Shown: positions 1-8,450, counted from the stretch's first letter. The stretch: DNA of 49,341 bases from Magnetococcales bacterium (GCA_015228935.1 JADGCO010000024.1:1-49341); one strand, 5' to 3'. Translations and numbers: made by a program. The notes: a model not told the origin generated them from the sequence alone.

Positions 1-68
1 AAATCCAAAATTCGTTGAATGATGTCCAGAGCCAAAAAAATTACCTCCATCAATCGATAAATTGTCAT
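1..68 (-). CDS. 5' end of an unidentified gene, cut by window edge
   Basis: A minus-strand reading frame starts at the ATG at 68-66 and runs off the left edge without a stop. The upstream bases on the minus strand carry AGGGAGGAT, a strong ribosome-binding site close to the ATG. The visible peptide begins MTIYRLMEVIFLALDIIQ and looks like the start of a hydrophobic helix, so a small membrane protein is possible. Only about 22 codons are visible, so no family can be assigned. It is co-directional with the asparaginase operon but separated from it by about 165 AT-rich bases. Confidence 0.45.
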   Translation of the reverse strand, partial: MTIYRLMEVIFLALDIIQRILD

Positions 69-188
69 ATCATCCTCCCTGAAAGTCAAGCCGGCCACAG
101 CAGGATTGCGGTGGTCACAGTTCGACTCTACAACAAGGAAAGATTATGTCAAATGGTATAGTATTGCTTATTTAAATTATTATAAAAA

Positions 189-213
189 TTTGACATTTAC
201 ATTTTGAGTCAAA
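189..213. promoter_or_regulatory. AT-rich inverted repeat between the operon end and the next gene
   Basis: The arms TTTGAC (189-194) and GTCAAA (208-213) form a 6-bp inverted repeat with a 13-base loop. Read on the minus strand it is followed by a run of T, so it could be a weak terminator for the asparaginase operon, which ends at 235. The right arm overlaps TTGAGTCAA (204-212), a near-perfect palindrome also present twice in front of the same operon (7256-7264 and 7330-7338), so a regulatory site is an alternative. The stem is short and AT-rich, and neither reading is secure. The surrounding 69-234 stretch shows no gene. Confidence 0.3.
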
Positions 214-234
214 ACCAAAGCCAAATTCTCAAAT

Positions 235-1614
235 CTATTCCCACTCGTCGAAACGATCCCCGATTTCCCTCGGCATCGCGTCAAGATGGACTTTGGCAAA
301 AAATTTGCCGTATAATTCAAGGCAATCGATAATATTGATGCCGGAAATTCCCTGTTTGGCATGCCTGGGAAACCGTTCGAGGAGAACAGAAATTTCGGTG
401 AGGGCAATCAACACATTTCTGGTTTTGACGCCGATGCGCAGAATCAAGACGAGCTTGTTCAGGGTCTTGCTGTCGTCCTTGCCGCCCTGCCGCCCCAATT
501 TTTTTACCATGTAACCAATCTCTTGCAGATGCGGCAAAGCGGTCTCCAGAACAGATTGCACCCCCAACTCCTTGAGTGGTGCATAGGCACTGTATTGTCC
601 CATGTTGGCCACAATCGGAATGCCAAGGATTGTCAAATCATCCAGATGATGGTCGCGAACGTGTTGGACGACGACATCCGCCATGGAGGTAAACTGGATA
701 CCGGATGGCTTACAAAGGTCCTTGATCTGGTTGGCAAAGTATTGGGTGGTATTGCAGGCCAGGGCGATGTGGGTGACGCCATCCTGGATGAAACGTCGGA
801 TGGCATCCTGCATCACCAGCCACACCTCCTCTTTTCTTTCCAACAATTCCATGGAAAGTCCCATCTCTGGGATCGACTGAATGTGGACCCTGGGATAGGA
901 GAGATCACCATGCAATCGACTCTCCTCACTCATCGAGGCATAGATATGATCGTTGATATGACGCCACAGAGCCATCCCACTTTCCGGGCCATTGCCCGTG
1001 AGAATACCGAACACCGGCGGGGTATGCTCTTCCGAGTCCAGGGTGGTGATACGGGATACCACGACCTTGGGTGATATTTTTTCAAGCGCAGCAATGGCCT
1101 CGGCAGGGCGAAACTCCACTCCCCAGGTCAGGTCCCCTGCATTGGTCATGACGGTGTGCGGCGGTGTCAACCGGGTCAACAGCCCGCTATCGAATACTTG
1201 AATGCATTCGGCTGCCTCCGAAAAGGGGTTGACTGTACCGTACCGTATCCCTTGGCCAAGTCGGGCCAACTCCTCGCCCTGGACCCGGACCAGCGCGGTC
1301 TCGGCATCCAGGGCAACCGCAGCGGCTTCCAGGTCAAAACGGGCGGTGGCCCGGCAATGCAACAGGACATGACGGGCACCCAATGGACCAAATTGCCCCT
1401 TCATGAAGAGGGATTTGACCTCGTCATGCAGGGGGATGCCCGTTTTCCCCAGACGTTGCCGGCGATGCGCCGCATCCTGACAACTCGTGGCCGGGGTGTT
1501 GCGGGAAAGAATGTGCCAGACCCCGTGGGAACGAAAAAAATCCAGTGTCTGGCGTACCCGGGGCGGCAGGGTGGATACATCCGTTTCCATGGCAGAATCC
1601 GATGGAACTCTCAT
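235..1614 (-). CDS. YbaK-like tRNA deacylase domain fused to Asp/Glu racemase-like domain
   Basis: This 459-aa protein has two domains. Residues about 22-178 match the YbaK/EbsC/ProX aminoacyl-tRNA-editing fold: a GVWHILSRN opening, VKSLFMKG, a central FDLEAAAVAL helix, and GTVNPF near the end. Residues about 185-425 match aspartate/glutamate racemases: FGILTGNGPESG at the nucleotide-like loop and ACNTTQYF carrying catalytic Cys287. The second catalytic Cys, normally in a GCTE motif, is replaced: the sequence reads IALTEIS, with Ala404. A normal two-base racemase is therefore doubtful, and one-sided racemase, isomerase or another Asp-handling activity is possible. The start overlaps the stop of the upstream asparaginase gene by an ATGA, implying translational coupling. 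An internal ATG eight codons in is an alternative start. Domain assignment is firm; the fused function is inferred. Confidence 0.85.
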   Translation of the reverse strand: MRVPSDSAMETDVSTLPPRVRQTLDFFRSHGVWHILSRNTPATSCQDAAHRRQRLGKTGIPLHDEVKSLFMKGQFGPLGARHVLLHCRATARFDLEAAAVALDAETALVRVQGEELARLGQGIRYGTVNPFSEAAECIQVFDSGLLTRLTPPHTVMTNAGDLTWGVEFRPAEAIAALEKISPKVVVSRITTLDSEEHTPPVFGILTGNGPESGMALWRHINDHIYASMSEESRLHGDLSYPRVHIQSIPEMGLSMELLERKEEVWLVMQDAIRRFIQDGVTHIALACNTTQYFANQIKDLCKPSGIQFTSMADVVVQHVRDHHLDDLTILGIPIVANMGQYSAYAPLKELGVQSVLETALPHLQEIGYMVKKLGRQGGKDDSKTLNKLVLILRIGVKTRNVLIALTEISVLLERFPRHAKQGISGINIIDCLELYGKFFAKVHLDAMPREIGDRFDEWE

Positions 1615-3398
1615 TGGTCGTGGGTATAAATATTGAGTTCTGCACCCTTCCAGGCGAAAGCAGCGCCAGAATCTCCGGCCAGGGCAACATGAATTTTGAC
1701 TTTTTGTTTGGCTTTGATGCGTCCGGCACTCTCTTTGATCAGAAAGAGATGCTTGTTGCGGGTCAAATCGACGGTCAGGCTTTCTCCGACACTCTCGTTG
1801 GTACCCACCAGGGCGTTTTCAGGCACCCGTCGCCGGGAAAAAGTACCCAGGTATTGGTCACTTTGTTCGTTCATGGCGCTTTCCAGGGAGATGCGTATGG
1901 TGGCGCGATAATCGGGGTCCTCATTTTGTCCGGTCTGCAACTGGGCATGCATGAAACGCAGCATCACCTTTTCAATGCGACTCTCTTCCGGCACACTTGC
2001 CAGTTCTCCCTCCACAGCAACCGCTTTTCCATCGGCTTCGAGCTTTTTCTCGCCTGCCAGGAAGGTGCTTTCCAGACTGAGGCGCTGTTCTCCGGCAATG
2101 GATTGTTGCATCAACTGTTTCACAGTTCGCAGATCGTAATCGTCTTCGCCGAGCAGCACCATCAATTTACACAGGGCGGCTTCTGGAGTGATGTCAAACC
2201 CGCCGATAATGCCCCGGTCAAGAAGAACCTGGCTGGTTTCATACAGTCCCATGACCACTTCGCCAGCCGGGCAACTCGTGGTACAGACCACCACGCCACC
2301 CCGTTCGATAAATGCACTGAACAGGTCCAGAAAAAGTGCATCCGTAGGAATGTTGCCGGCACCATAGGCCTTCAACACCACCCCACGCAGGTTGCCATCC
2401 TTCAAAATGTTGGCCAGGACCTGGGAATTTTGCATGCCGGGAAAGACTTCAACAATGATGACGTTGGTGTCCATTTTTTTGTGGAATTGGACCGAAGAGT
2501 TATCAACCGAGCGAATGTTCTTGCGCTCGATGACGATATGGTCACCCGCCTTGCCAATGAGGGGATAGTTGGGCGAATTGAATCCCTGATATTCGACGAC
2601 ATTCATTTTTTTGGTGCGGTTGCCGCGAATGAAAAGATTGCCGAAGGCGACAATGACTTCCGAAATCAATGGCAGATTGTGAACCATGGGATTGGCCAGC
2701 ATGATGGCTGTGATCATGTTTTGGTGGGCATCATTGCGCGGATTGGTGATGCCGGCAATCTGGGATCCGGTGATCACCACAGGTTTGCTCAGATACAACA
2801 TCATGAAGGAAAGGGCAGAAGCCGTGTAGGACATGGAATCGGTACCGTGGAGAATGACGAAACCGGTATAGTCGTCATAATGTTTTTCAATAATATTCAC
2901 CATCGCGTGCCAATGAGGAGGACCGACATTGCAGGAATCCAGGGGATTTACAAAGGCGATGGCATCCACCGGGTATCCCAACAGGCCCAGCTTGGGAGCA
3001 GCCAGTTTCAGGTCACGCCAGGGCTTGACCACCTGGGGGCTGTCGGGATCATCCATGTCTTTTGGGGCGCTGCCAATCGTGCCGCCGGTGTAGATGACCA
3101 GAACTCCTTTTTTTTCTTGCAACGTGGCCTTGGCATTGTCAATGGCAATGGGAACATAGCGTTCCAGTTCCGGGGCAATACCCTGGAGCAAAGCGGTAAC
3201 CACCTTCTGGAAACCATCGATTCCCTCAAAGCGCATGTTACGCAAAGTGTCGAGAATTGCCTCAACAGCTTCCTGCTGCTCTTTTTTGAGCTTCGCGAAG
3301 CCGCTTTCCTCAGGCAAGGTTCTGATAAAATTATTGACGACCTCGTCAATGCGATCATCCCGTTCCAGATCAGTCAATTCTACGGATTCAAGAGACAT
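1611..3398 (-). CDS. L-asparaginase (type I-like) with N- and C-terminal extensions
   Basis: Asparaginases hydrolyse L-asparagine to aspartate and ammonia. This 595-aa protein carries the full signature: VIYTGGTIGS with nucleophile Thr107, LHGTDSMSYTAS with Thr186/Asp187, the DSCNVGPPHW substrate loop, and RGNRTKK with the catalytic Lys at 263 or 264. The FDITPEAALCKL segment is typical of the C-terminal domain of cytosolic enzymes. The family is normally about 330-350 aa. Here about 95 mostly helical residues precede the catalytic domain and about 130 unrecognised, beta-rich residues follow it. There is no signal peptide, so it should be cytoplasmic. It lies 47 bases after the ATPase-asparaginase gene and overlaps the downstream racemase fusion by four bases. 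Having two asparaginase genes in one operon is unusual. Confidence 0.9.
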   Translation of the reverse strand: MSLESVELTDLERDDRIDEVVNNFIRTLPEESGFAKLKKEQQEAVEAILDTLRNMRFEGIDGFQKVVTALLQGIAPELERYVPIAIDNAKATLQEKKGVLVIYTGGTIGSAPKDMDDPDSPQVVKPWRDLKLAAPKLGLLGYPVDAIAFVNPLDSCNVGPPHWHAMVNIIEKHYDDYTGFVILHGTDSMSYTASALSFMMLYLSKPVVITGSQIAGITNPRNDAHQNMITAIMLANPMVHNLPLISEVIVAFGNLFIRGNRTKKMNVVEYQGFNSPNYPLIGKAGDHIVIERKNIRSVDNSSVQFHKKMDTNVIIVEVFPGMQNSQVLANILKDGNLRGVVLKAYGAGNIPTDALFLDLFSAFIERGGVVVCTTSCPAGEVVMGLYETSQVLLDRGIIGGFDITPEAALCKLMVLLGEDDYDLRTVKQLMQQSIAGEQRLSLESTFLAGEKKLEADGKAVAVEGELASVPEESRIEKVMLRFMHAQLQTGQNEDPDYRATIRISLESAMNEQSDQYLGTFSRRRVPENALVGTNESVGESLTVDLTRNKHLFLIKESAGRIKAKQKVKIHVALAGDSGAAFAWKGAELNIYTHDQ

Positions 3399-3445
3399 GG
3401 CAGAACTCCTTGCTGATTGCTGTCGAATGGCTGTGATTATTGCGG

Positions 3446-5701
3446 TTAACGTGTTTCACCGTACTCTCCCTCCTCGCCAACATGGATGGTACGCATCCGT
3501 TTTTTCACCTCGGCCAAATAGTCTTGCGGGTCATCAAAACGGATCAGTTTCATTTTTATTTCATGCTGGATGCATCCAATGACCCAGGCAAATTTGGTCA
3601 GGGCGGCAGCCAGGGTCAGATTGCCTGCCGGGATGGCACCATATTGCGCCGGGACACTGGCCATTTCATATTGTGTCTGGGTGTAGGGATTGATGGGTAC
3701 CTGGCTGGCGATGAGGACAGGAATACCGGATTGCACCGATTTATGAATCAAATGTCGGAAATTAAAGTCACCCCGGCTGGGAATGTTACCCAAACCCGGC
3801 GTGGTGATCAAAATACCGTCAATTTTCTCCGTAACCGGGTTTTCAAACGACCTTTCCAAAATTTGTTCATAAAAAACCGGACGCAATCCCGGTGCCAGGG
3901 TGATGAGCAGGATGCGGTCGGCAATGTAGGGGCGAAATATGTAGTCGGGTGCCGTTTTTCTCTCGTCCATCGCGTATCCATTAACCAGAAAGTGTTCGGT
4001 GATACGGGCCAACAGGGGCCAACCCGGAGATTGGAAACCGTCATAGGTCCGGTCATCCTTCTTTTCCGCCCGCACGGCCCGCATGACCAGGTCCCCAAAA
4101 CAAATTTGCACTTCGGGTAGTGCCTGGTCGTTGACCGCTGCGAAACAGGAGCGGATAAAATTGTCACGGGTGTCGCCATGAACCTGGTCAATGGTGGTTT
4201 GCGAACCGGTGAAGACGACCGGCTTGCCAAAACCGCGCCCCAGCATGAAGGCCACAGCACTGGCGCTGTAGGCCAGGGTATCGGTGCCATGCGCAACGAC
4301 AAAACCGTCAAATGTATCGCGGCGTTTGTGAATCTCTTCGGCAATGCGGATCCACTCCAGAGGAGTGACGTTGATGCCATCCAATTGGAACAGGGGCACA
4401 TGCTCCACTGCGGCAAGTTTATCCAGTTCCTTGCGAATGAACTCCTCAATCGGTCCCATGGCACCCGCAAAGCTGGAAACCCTGCCTTCCGTGAGCATGC
4501 CCATGGTCCCTCCGACCAGGATCAGAGACAGTTTTTTATTGAAGCGTCGTTGAACAGGTTGACCTTTAGCCTGATCCAGGGATGTGCGCTGGCGTCCAGC
4601 CTGCATTTCATAACTGGCAACCACCTCATCGGCCCAGGCTGGAGTCAAATGCGTGCGGTAAATGGGGTTGGAGATGATGTGGCGTCCACTCCGGTCCCTG
4701 GCGATCAAACCAATATTTTCCAATGGGGCAATATTCCAGGGAGAGGGATCTGCCTTTCTGTCTCCATGAATATCTTTGTAGGTCTCCACGACCGAAAAAA
4801 TTCGTGTTCCAAGGGATAACAATTGAATACGCAATCCTTGCAGGTGGTTTTGTGCCAGATTACGCCCCGGCTCCATTAATTCCGCTTCCAACTCGGCGAT
4901 ACGGGCAGATATGTCCGTAGCCAATTGAATCTCCTGGCCGATCAGGGAAGTCAGGAAAGGTTGGCCACCTGTCATGGCCAGCATTTTTTCCAGGATTGGG
5001 CTGATCTCTGCAAAATGCTCTTCAGGGAAGGCTTGTTCAGCGAATTGTCGATGATTGGCCGTGGTATTTTCAAAAGGCAGCAGGGCAACATCCGAAAAAA
5101 AGCTGATCCCCATGCCAGCCCTGTTATGTTCCATCAGCATTTCATTGGGTGTCAGTACCGAGACGAGAAGAAACGTGATTCGTTCTTTTCCGGAAGAATC
5201 CCCTTGAAGATATTCTCGCATCGAAAAAAAAAACTCTCCCACCTCGCCAAGCGGGAAAATCGTCACGATATCGAGTTCATCCAGCATGACAAACAGTCGC
5301 TTTCCTTCAGGTATAGCCATGGCCATGGCATCCAGGTGCCGAACCCAAAAAGAGCCGATGGATTCATCCTTGCGGCGACGTTTCAAACTGACGGAAATTC
5401 CTGGTATCTGTTTTCGCAACGCCTCCATGATGTTTTGTATCAGGCTGACGACACCTTCCTGGAAAGGATATTCCTGCCGAAACAGCAAGGAAAGATTGAT
5501 TTCCACGCATAAGTGCCCCTGTGCTTCAAAACGGCGCTTGGTTTTGCGCATCAGGCTGGTCTTTCCCCCCTGCCGTCCTGCGTGCAGGTTGCAATGATTT
5601 CCTTGTAACAACAAATCATACAGTCGCTTGTCGGCGTCCCGAACGATATAAACGTCCTTTCGGTCGTCAATGGCTCCAGCCGGACGAAATCTTCGTTGCA
5701 C
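3446..5701 (-). CDS. AAA_35-like ATPase fused to L-asparaginase domain
   Basis: This is a 751-aa fusion. Residues 1-360 resemble the AAA_35 (AAA-like) STAND-type module: DVYIVRDADKRLYDLL, Walker A AGRQGGKTS (41-49), Walker B RLFVMLDELD (135-144), then a winged-helix-like end with GLIARDRSG and SNPIYRTHL (about 331-352). Residues about 388-751 are an asparaginase: LILVGGTMGM with Thr399, AHGTDTLAYSAS with Thr473/Asp474, and RAEKKDD supplying the active-site Lys (547/548). The catalytic residues look intact. AAA_35 modules usually regulate an attached effector or signalling domain; here the attached domain is an amidohydrolase. The gene starts 17 bases after the HTH-ATPase gene. Ligand-gated asparagine hydrolysis is an inference. 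I know of no named family with this order of domains. Confidence 0.88.
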   Translation of the reverse strand: MQRRFRPAGAIDDRKDVYIVRDADKRLYDLLLQGNHCNLHAGRQGGKTSLMRKTKRRFEAQGHLCVEINLSLLFRQEYPFQEGVVSLIQNIMEALRKQIPGISVSLKRRRKDESIGSFWVRHLDAMAMAIPEGKRLFVMLDELDIVTIFPLGEVGEFFFSMREYLQGDSSGKERITFLLVSVLTPNEMLMEHNRAGMGISFFSDVALLPFENTTANHRQFAEQAFPEEHFAEISPILEKMLAMTGGQPFLTSLIGQEIQLATDISARIAELEAELMEPGRNLAQNHLQGLRIQLLSLGTRIFSVVETYKDIHGDRKADPSPWNIAPLENIGLIARDRSGRHIISNPIYRTHLTPAWADEVVASYEMQAGRQRTSLDQAKGQPVQRRFNKKLSLILVGGTMGMLTEGRVSSFAGAMGPIEEFIRKELDKLAAVEHVPLFQLDGINVTPLEWIRIAEEIHKRRDTFDGFVVAHGTDTLAYSASAVAFMLGRGFGKPVVFTGSQTTIDQVHGDTRDNFIRSCFAAVNDQALPEVQICFGDLVMRAVRAEKKDDRTYDGFQSPGWPLLARITEHFLVNGYAMDERKTAPDYIFRPYIADRILLITLAPGLRPVFYEQILERSFENPVTEKIDGILITTPGLGNIPSRGDFNFRHLIHKSVQSGIPVLIASQVPINPYTQTQYEMASVPAQYGAIPAGNLTLAAALTKFAWVIGCIQHEIKMKLIRFDDPQDYLAEVKKRMRTIHVGEEGEYGETR

Positions 5702-5718
5702 GGATTTATTCCTGCCGA

Positions 5719-7170
5719 TCAGGTGGTTTTATCTGCATTTGGAAGTTCCCGGGCAAACAGTTCCAGATTTTCTTTGACCCAATCGGATATGGGCACAGCA
5801 CACGCAACATTATCATTACCCATTTTTCTCTTGAACAAACCACTATCCAGCAACCATCCAGAAATGCGTGAATGTTTTTGCATAAATTTTGTATAATTTT
5901 CCGACGAAATTTCCAGGAAACAATTTTTTATTTCGAAAGGCTGACCGTTTCCGGAATATTTTTCCAAAAATAAATCAAGCTTTTGGAAAAGGGGTCGGAA
6001 TAAATGCTCCTTGCTCAGGAGAACCATCTCGTTTGAAGTCTGTTCCATAACTGCTGCCAACTCTTGACCTGAACTGTTGGCCACTCGTTGCACCGCATTG
6101 AAAGTGAGAAAAGGGTGACCGCGGAAGTGGCTCCATGCCCAATCGATCAGGCATCCACGATCCTTGGCAAAAGGGTGGACGGATGAACCGACAGAACCTT
6201 TCGGGTCTTTTTTTGTTTTTACCTTAAGTTCCTTTGCAGTTCTGGTCAGTATTTGCACGGCCATACGCTCGACTTCACTTTCCGTGCAGTTGGTCATGTA
6301 ATAGGGCATGAGCTGCCGATGGATGGTACTCCCTACACCGAGATAAGCATCGGTTGTTCCACCTGTTTCATCGTAGGCACCAACAAAATGAACAATGCCT
6401 CCATGGTGATCCGGATCTCCCATATCATGTAAAAAATATCCCAGCTCAGTTGCAACCGCACCGGAAACCTCCTCCATGTGATCAAACACCAGAGCCACTC
6501 CAGCCTCACGATTCAGACTGTTGTTCAGAACATTTCTGACAATCCAGTCATGCACATCCTTTGGCTTTTGCAACCTGACTGAAAAACGTCCCTTGGGCAT
6601 CTGTTTTCTGGTCTCCTGGTGCATCCAATCAAAAAGGGTTTGATTCTCTTGCCGACTGGCGATGAATTGCCGCAGGTCAAAAAGCAGGGTGGTCACTTCC
6701 TGTCGGGTCAGGGACCTGACAATCCCCCGTAAAGTGCTGCTCTTGCCCATTTTGCCCCCCCCCACCACACCAATGCGCAAGGGGGATCCCTGGGCATTTT
6801 CCAAGGTCCTGAATATCTGCGAATGTCTCTGTCCCTTGAGAAAACCCGGATTGTGGACCGGAATGACGCCCATGGCATCCAATTCCCGGGGATGCAGGGC
6901 ATGACTCAAATATTGCGGGCTGTTTTCCAGTATGGCCACCTGGGCATGGTACGTGGAGCGCAAATCCTCTTCTCTCTCGCTGGATTTGATATCGAGATGC
7001 TCCAGAACTGCCTGGACAATCTTGGCAATCCCTTCTTCTCCTAAATCCTTGTTTCTATTTAACCATTGCGACAACTGTCCCTGGTTGATACCGGAATCTT
7101 CAGCCATGCGTCTCTGATTGAGAGAAGGTTCGGCTTTGATGATGAAATGCACGGCTTCATGGAGTTCCAT
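5719..7170 (-). CDS. HTH domain plus P-loop ATPase, first gene of asparaginase operon
   Basis: A 483-aa protein is predicted from the ATG at 7170, chosen because AGGGG lies nine bases upstream; the ATG at 7191 has no such site. Residues about 15-60 form an XRE-like helix-turn-helix (RRMAEDSGINQGQLSQWL). A P-loop follows, GVVGGGKMGKSST (134-146), then VALVFDHMEE (about 225-234) as Walker B. The rest is helical without a recognisable effector. The layout resembles STAND-like regulatory ATPases that sense a ligand through the C-terminal half. As the first gene it may autoregulate the operon through palindromes in the upstream region, and may partner with the AAA_35-asparaginase gene 17 bases downstream. 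No closer family was recognised. Confidence 0.75.
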   Translation of the reverse strand: MELHEAVHFIIKAEPSLNQRRMAEDSGINQGQLSQWLNRNKDLGEEGIAKIVQAVLEHLDIKSSEREEDLRSTYHAQVAILENSPQYLSHALHPRELDAMGVIPVHNPGFLKGQRHSQIFRTLENAQGSPLRIGVVGGGKMGKSSTLRGIVRSLTRQEVTTLLFDLRQFIASRQENQTLFDWMHQETRKQMPKGRFSVRLQKPKDVHDWIVRNVLNNSLNREAGVALVFDHMEEVSGAVATELGYFLHDMGDPDHHGGIVHFVGAYDETGGTTDAYLGVGSTIHRQLMPYYMTNCTESEVERMAVQILTRTAKELKVKTKKDPKGSVGSSVHPFAKDRGCLIDWAWSHFRGHPFLTFNAVQRVANSSGQELAAVMEQTSNEMVLLSKEHLFRPLFQKLDLFLEKYSGNGQPFEIKNCFLEISSENYTKFMQKHSRISGWLLDSGLFKRKMGNDNVACAVPISDWVKENLELFARELPNADKTT

Positions 7171-7255
7171 CGTTATCACCCCTGAGGACATTCTGCCCGG
7201 TCTGGCGTTTGAATTGTAATCTGGTTATTATCCATCGGTTGGCGTCCAGGAGATA

Positions 7256-7338
7256 TTGACTCAAACAGATTCGGTCAAATTTCTCGCTCCCCATGCCAAA
7301 ACGAGGTGTATTTTTCATTTGATAGGCATTTGAGTCAA
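7256..7338. promoter_or_regulatory. Promoter region with two TTGACTCAA palindromes
   Basis: TTGACTCAA (7256-7264) and its complement TTGAGTCAA (7330-7338) are copies of one 4+1+4 palindrome, with centres 74 bp apart, close to seven helical turns. On the minus strand the distal copy contains TTGACT (7338-7333). This is followed after 17 bases by AAAAAT (7315-7310), a plausible -35/-10 pair reading into the HTH-ATPase operon. The other copy would then lie in the leader. Binding by the HTH protein encoded by the first gene is an inference from position and symmetry. Confidence 0.45.
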
Positions 7339-7501
7339 TAGATTTAATTCAAATTTTTCACAGGGTGTATCAGGTCAATGGATGCCGTGGAGGTGGATGG
7401 TGGGGGGGGATGTTTTGACGTGAAAGTTTTGCATGTAATAAAGTTAATTTTTTACTGTAATCATGCCGGTTAAACATTGTGCGTATGCGAGGTCAATCAA
7501 C

Positions 7502-8353
7502 ATGGGAACTGTCTATTTAAACGGGAAATATCTCCCCCTGGAACAGGCCGCCATCGGGCCGCAGGACCGGGGCTTTCAGTTGGGTGATGGCATATTCGAA
7601 CTGGTTCGCGCTTACAGTGGACACTGGTTTCACTTGCCAGAACATTTGGCACGCCTGGGCCGGGCGGCCCATTTTCTCAGACTGGTCAGGCAGGATTTTT
7701 CCGAGATGGCTGGTGTGGCAGACCGGCTGCTCGCAGAAAATAGAATGCAGGGACAAAATGCCCTATTCTATCTACAAATCACCCGGGGCGTGGCACCACG
7801 CGGTCTGACCTTTCCAGGAGTGGACACACCGTTGACTCTCTACGCCAGCGTGCAAAAATTTCAACCGGATTTGCACATGCGAGAACAGGGCGTGCGGGCG
7901 GTATGGGTGGCGGATGGACGCGGGGCCAGATGTGATCACAAGACCATCGAACGCTTGGCCAACGTACTGGCACACCAGGAGGCCCTGGATCAGGGAGCGG
8001 ATCAGGCCATCTTCGTTCGCAATGGCCTGGTCTCGGAAGGGGCACACACCAACGTTTTCGCTCAGGTGGGGGACACGCTGATCACCCCGGCCATCGGGAG
8101 TGGCCACCTGTTGCCGGGAATCACCCGCCAGGTGTTGCTGGATTTATGTCGGAGTCACGCCATTCCGGTCCAGGAGACGGAATTGTCGGTCGGCATGCTG
8201 CACTCTGCATCGGAAATCATGCTTTCCGCCACGACGATGGAGATTGTGCCGGTGGTCTCCCTGAATGGACGCCCCGTGGGCACGGGAACCCCCGGCCCGG
8301 TGGTGCGGCGGTTGCAACACCTGTTTCAAGACATCACACCCAAACCCCGGTGA
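7502..8353 (+). CDS. Class IV PLP aminotransferase, D-alanine transaminase-like
   Basis: This 284-aa enzyme has a fold-type IV aminotransferase sequence: GPQDRGFQLGDGIFELVR near the N-terminus, the PLP-binding Lys147 in CDHKTIERLANVLA, and EGAHTNVF (179-186) with the conserved Glu and Thr/Asn. The family includes D-alanine transaminases, branched-chain transaminases and aminodeoxychorismate lyase. The DRGFQLGDGIFE and LANVLAHQEA segments look closest to D-amino-acid transaminases. The start is at ATG 7502 because GAGGT lies eight bases upstream; the frame extends to 7463 without a ribosome-binding site. It is divergent from the asparaginase/racemase operon. The substrate cannot be read from the sequence alone, but a D-amino-acid link with the neighbour is tempting. 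Confidence 0.82.
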   Translation: MGTVYLNGKYLPLEQAAIGPQDRGFQLGDGIFELVRAYSGHWFHLPEHLARLGRAAHFLRLVRQDFSEMAGVADRLLAENRMQGQNALFYLQITRGVAPRGLTFPGVDTPLTLYASVQKFQPDLHMREQGVRAVWVADGRGARCDHKTIERLANVLAHQEALDQGADQAIFVRNGLVSEGAHTNVFAQVGDTLITPAIGSGHLLPGITRQVLLDLCRSHAIPVQETELSVGMLHSASEIMLSATTMEIVPVVSLNGRPVGTGTPGPVVRRLQHLFQDITPKPR

Positions 8354-8450
8354 AGCGGCGTGTTTCTCGGCAAACTGGACCAACGCAGACGCTGCACTCG
8401 TGCGGTCACGGCTTGTTTCGGGAGTCCCGATATGGCGACCCGGCTCCTGA

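Noticed and set aside
189-213. Confident intrinsic terminator for the asparaginase operon
   Set aside because: The stem is only six AT-rich pairs with a 13-base loop; kept only as a low-confidence inverted repeat.
1545-3416. Very long plus-strand open frame (623 codons) opposite the asparaginase gene
   Set aside because: It lies entirely antisense to a gene with complete asparaginase motifs; its protein is low-complexity His/Gly/Phe-rich and matches no family.
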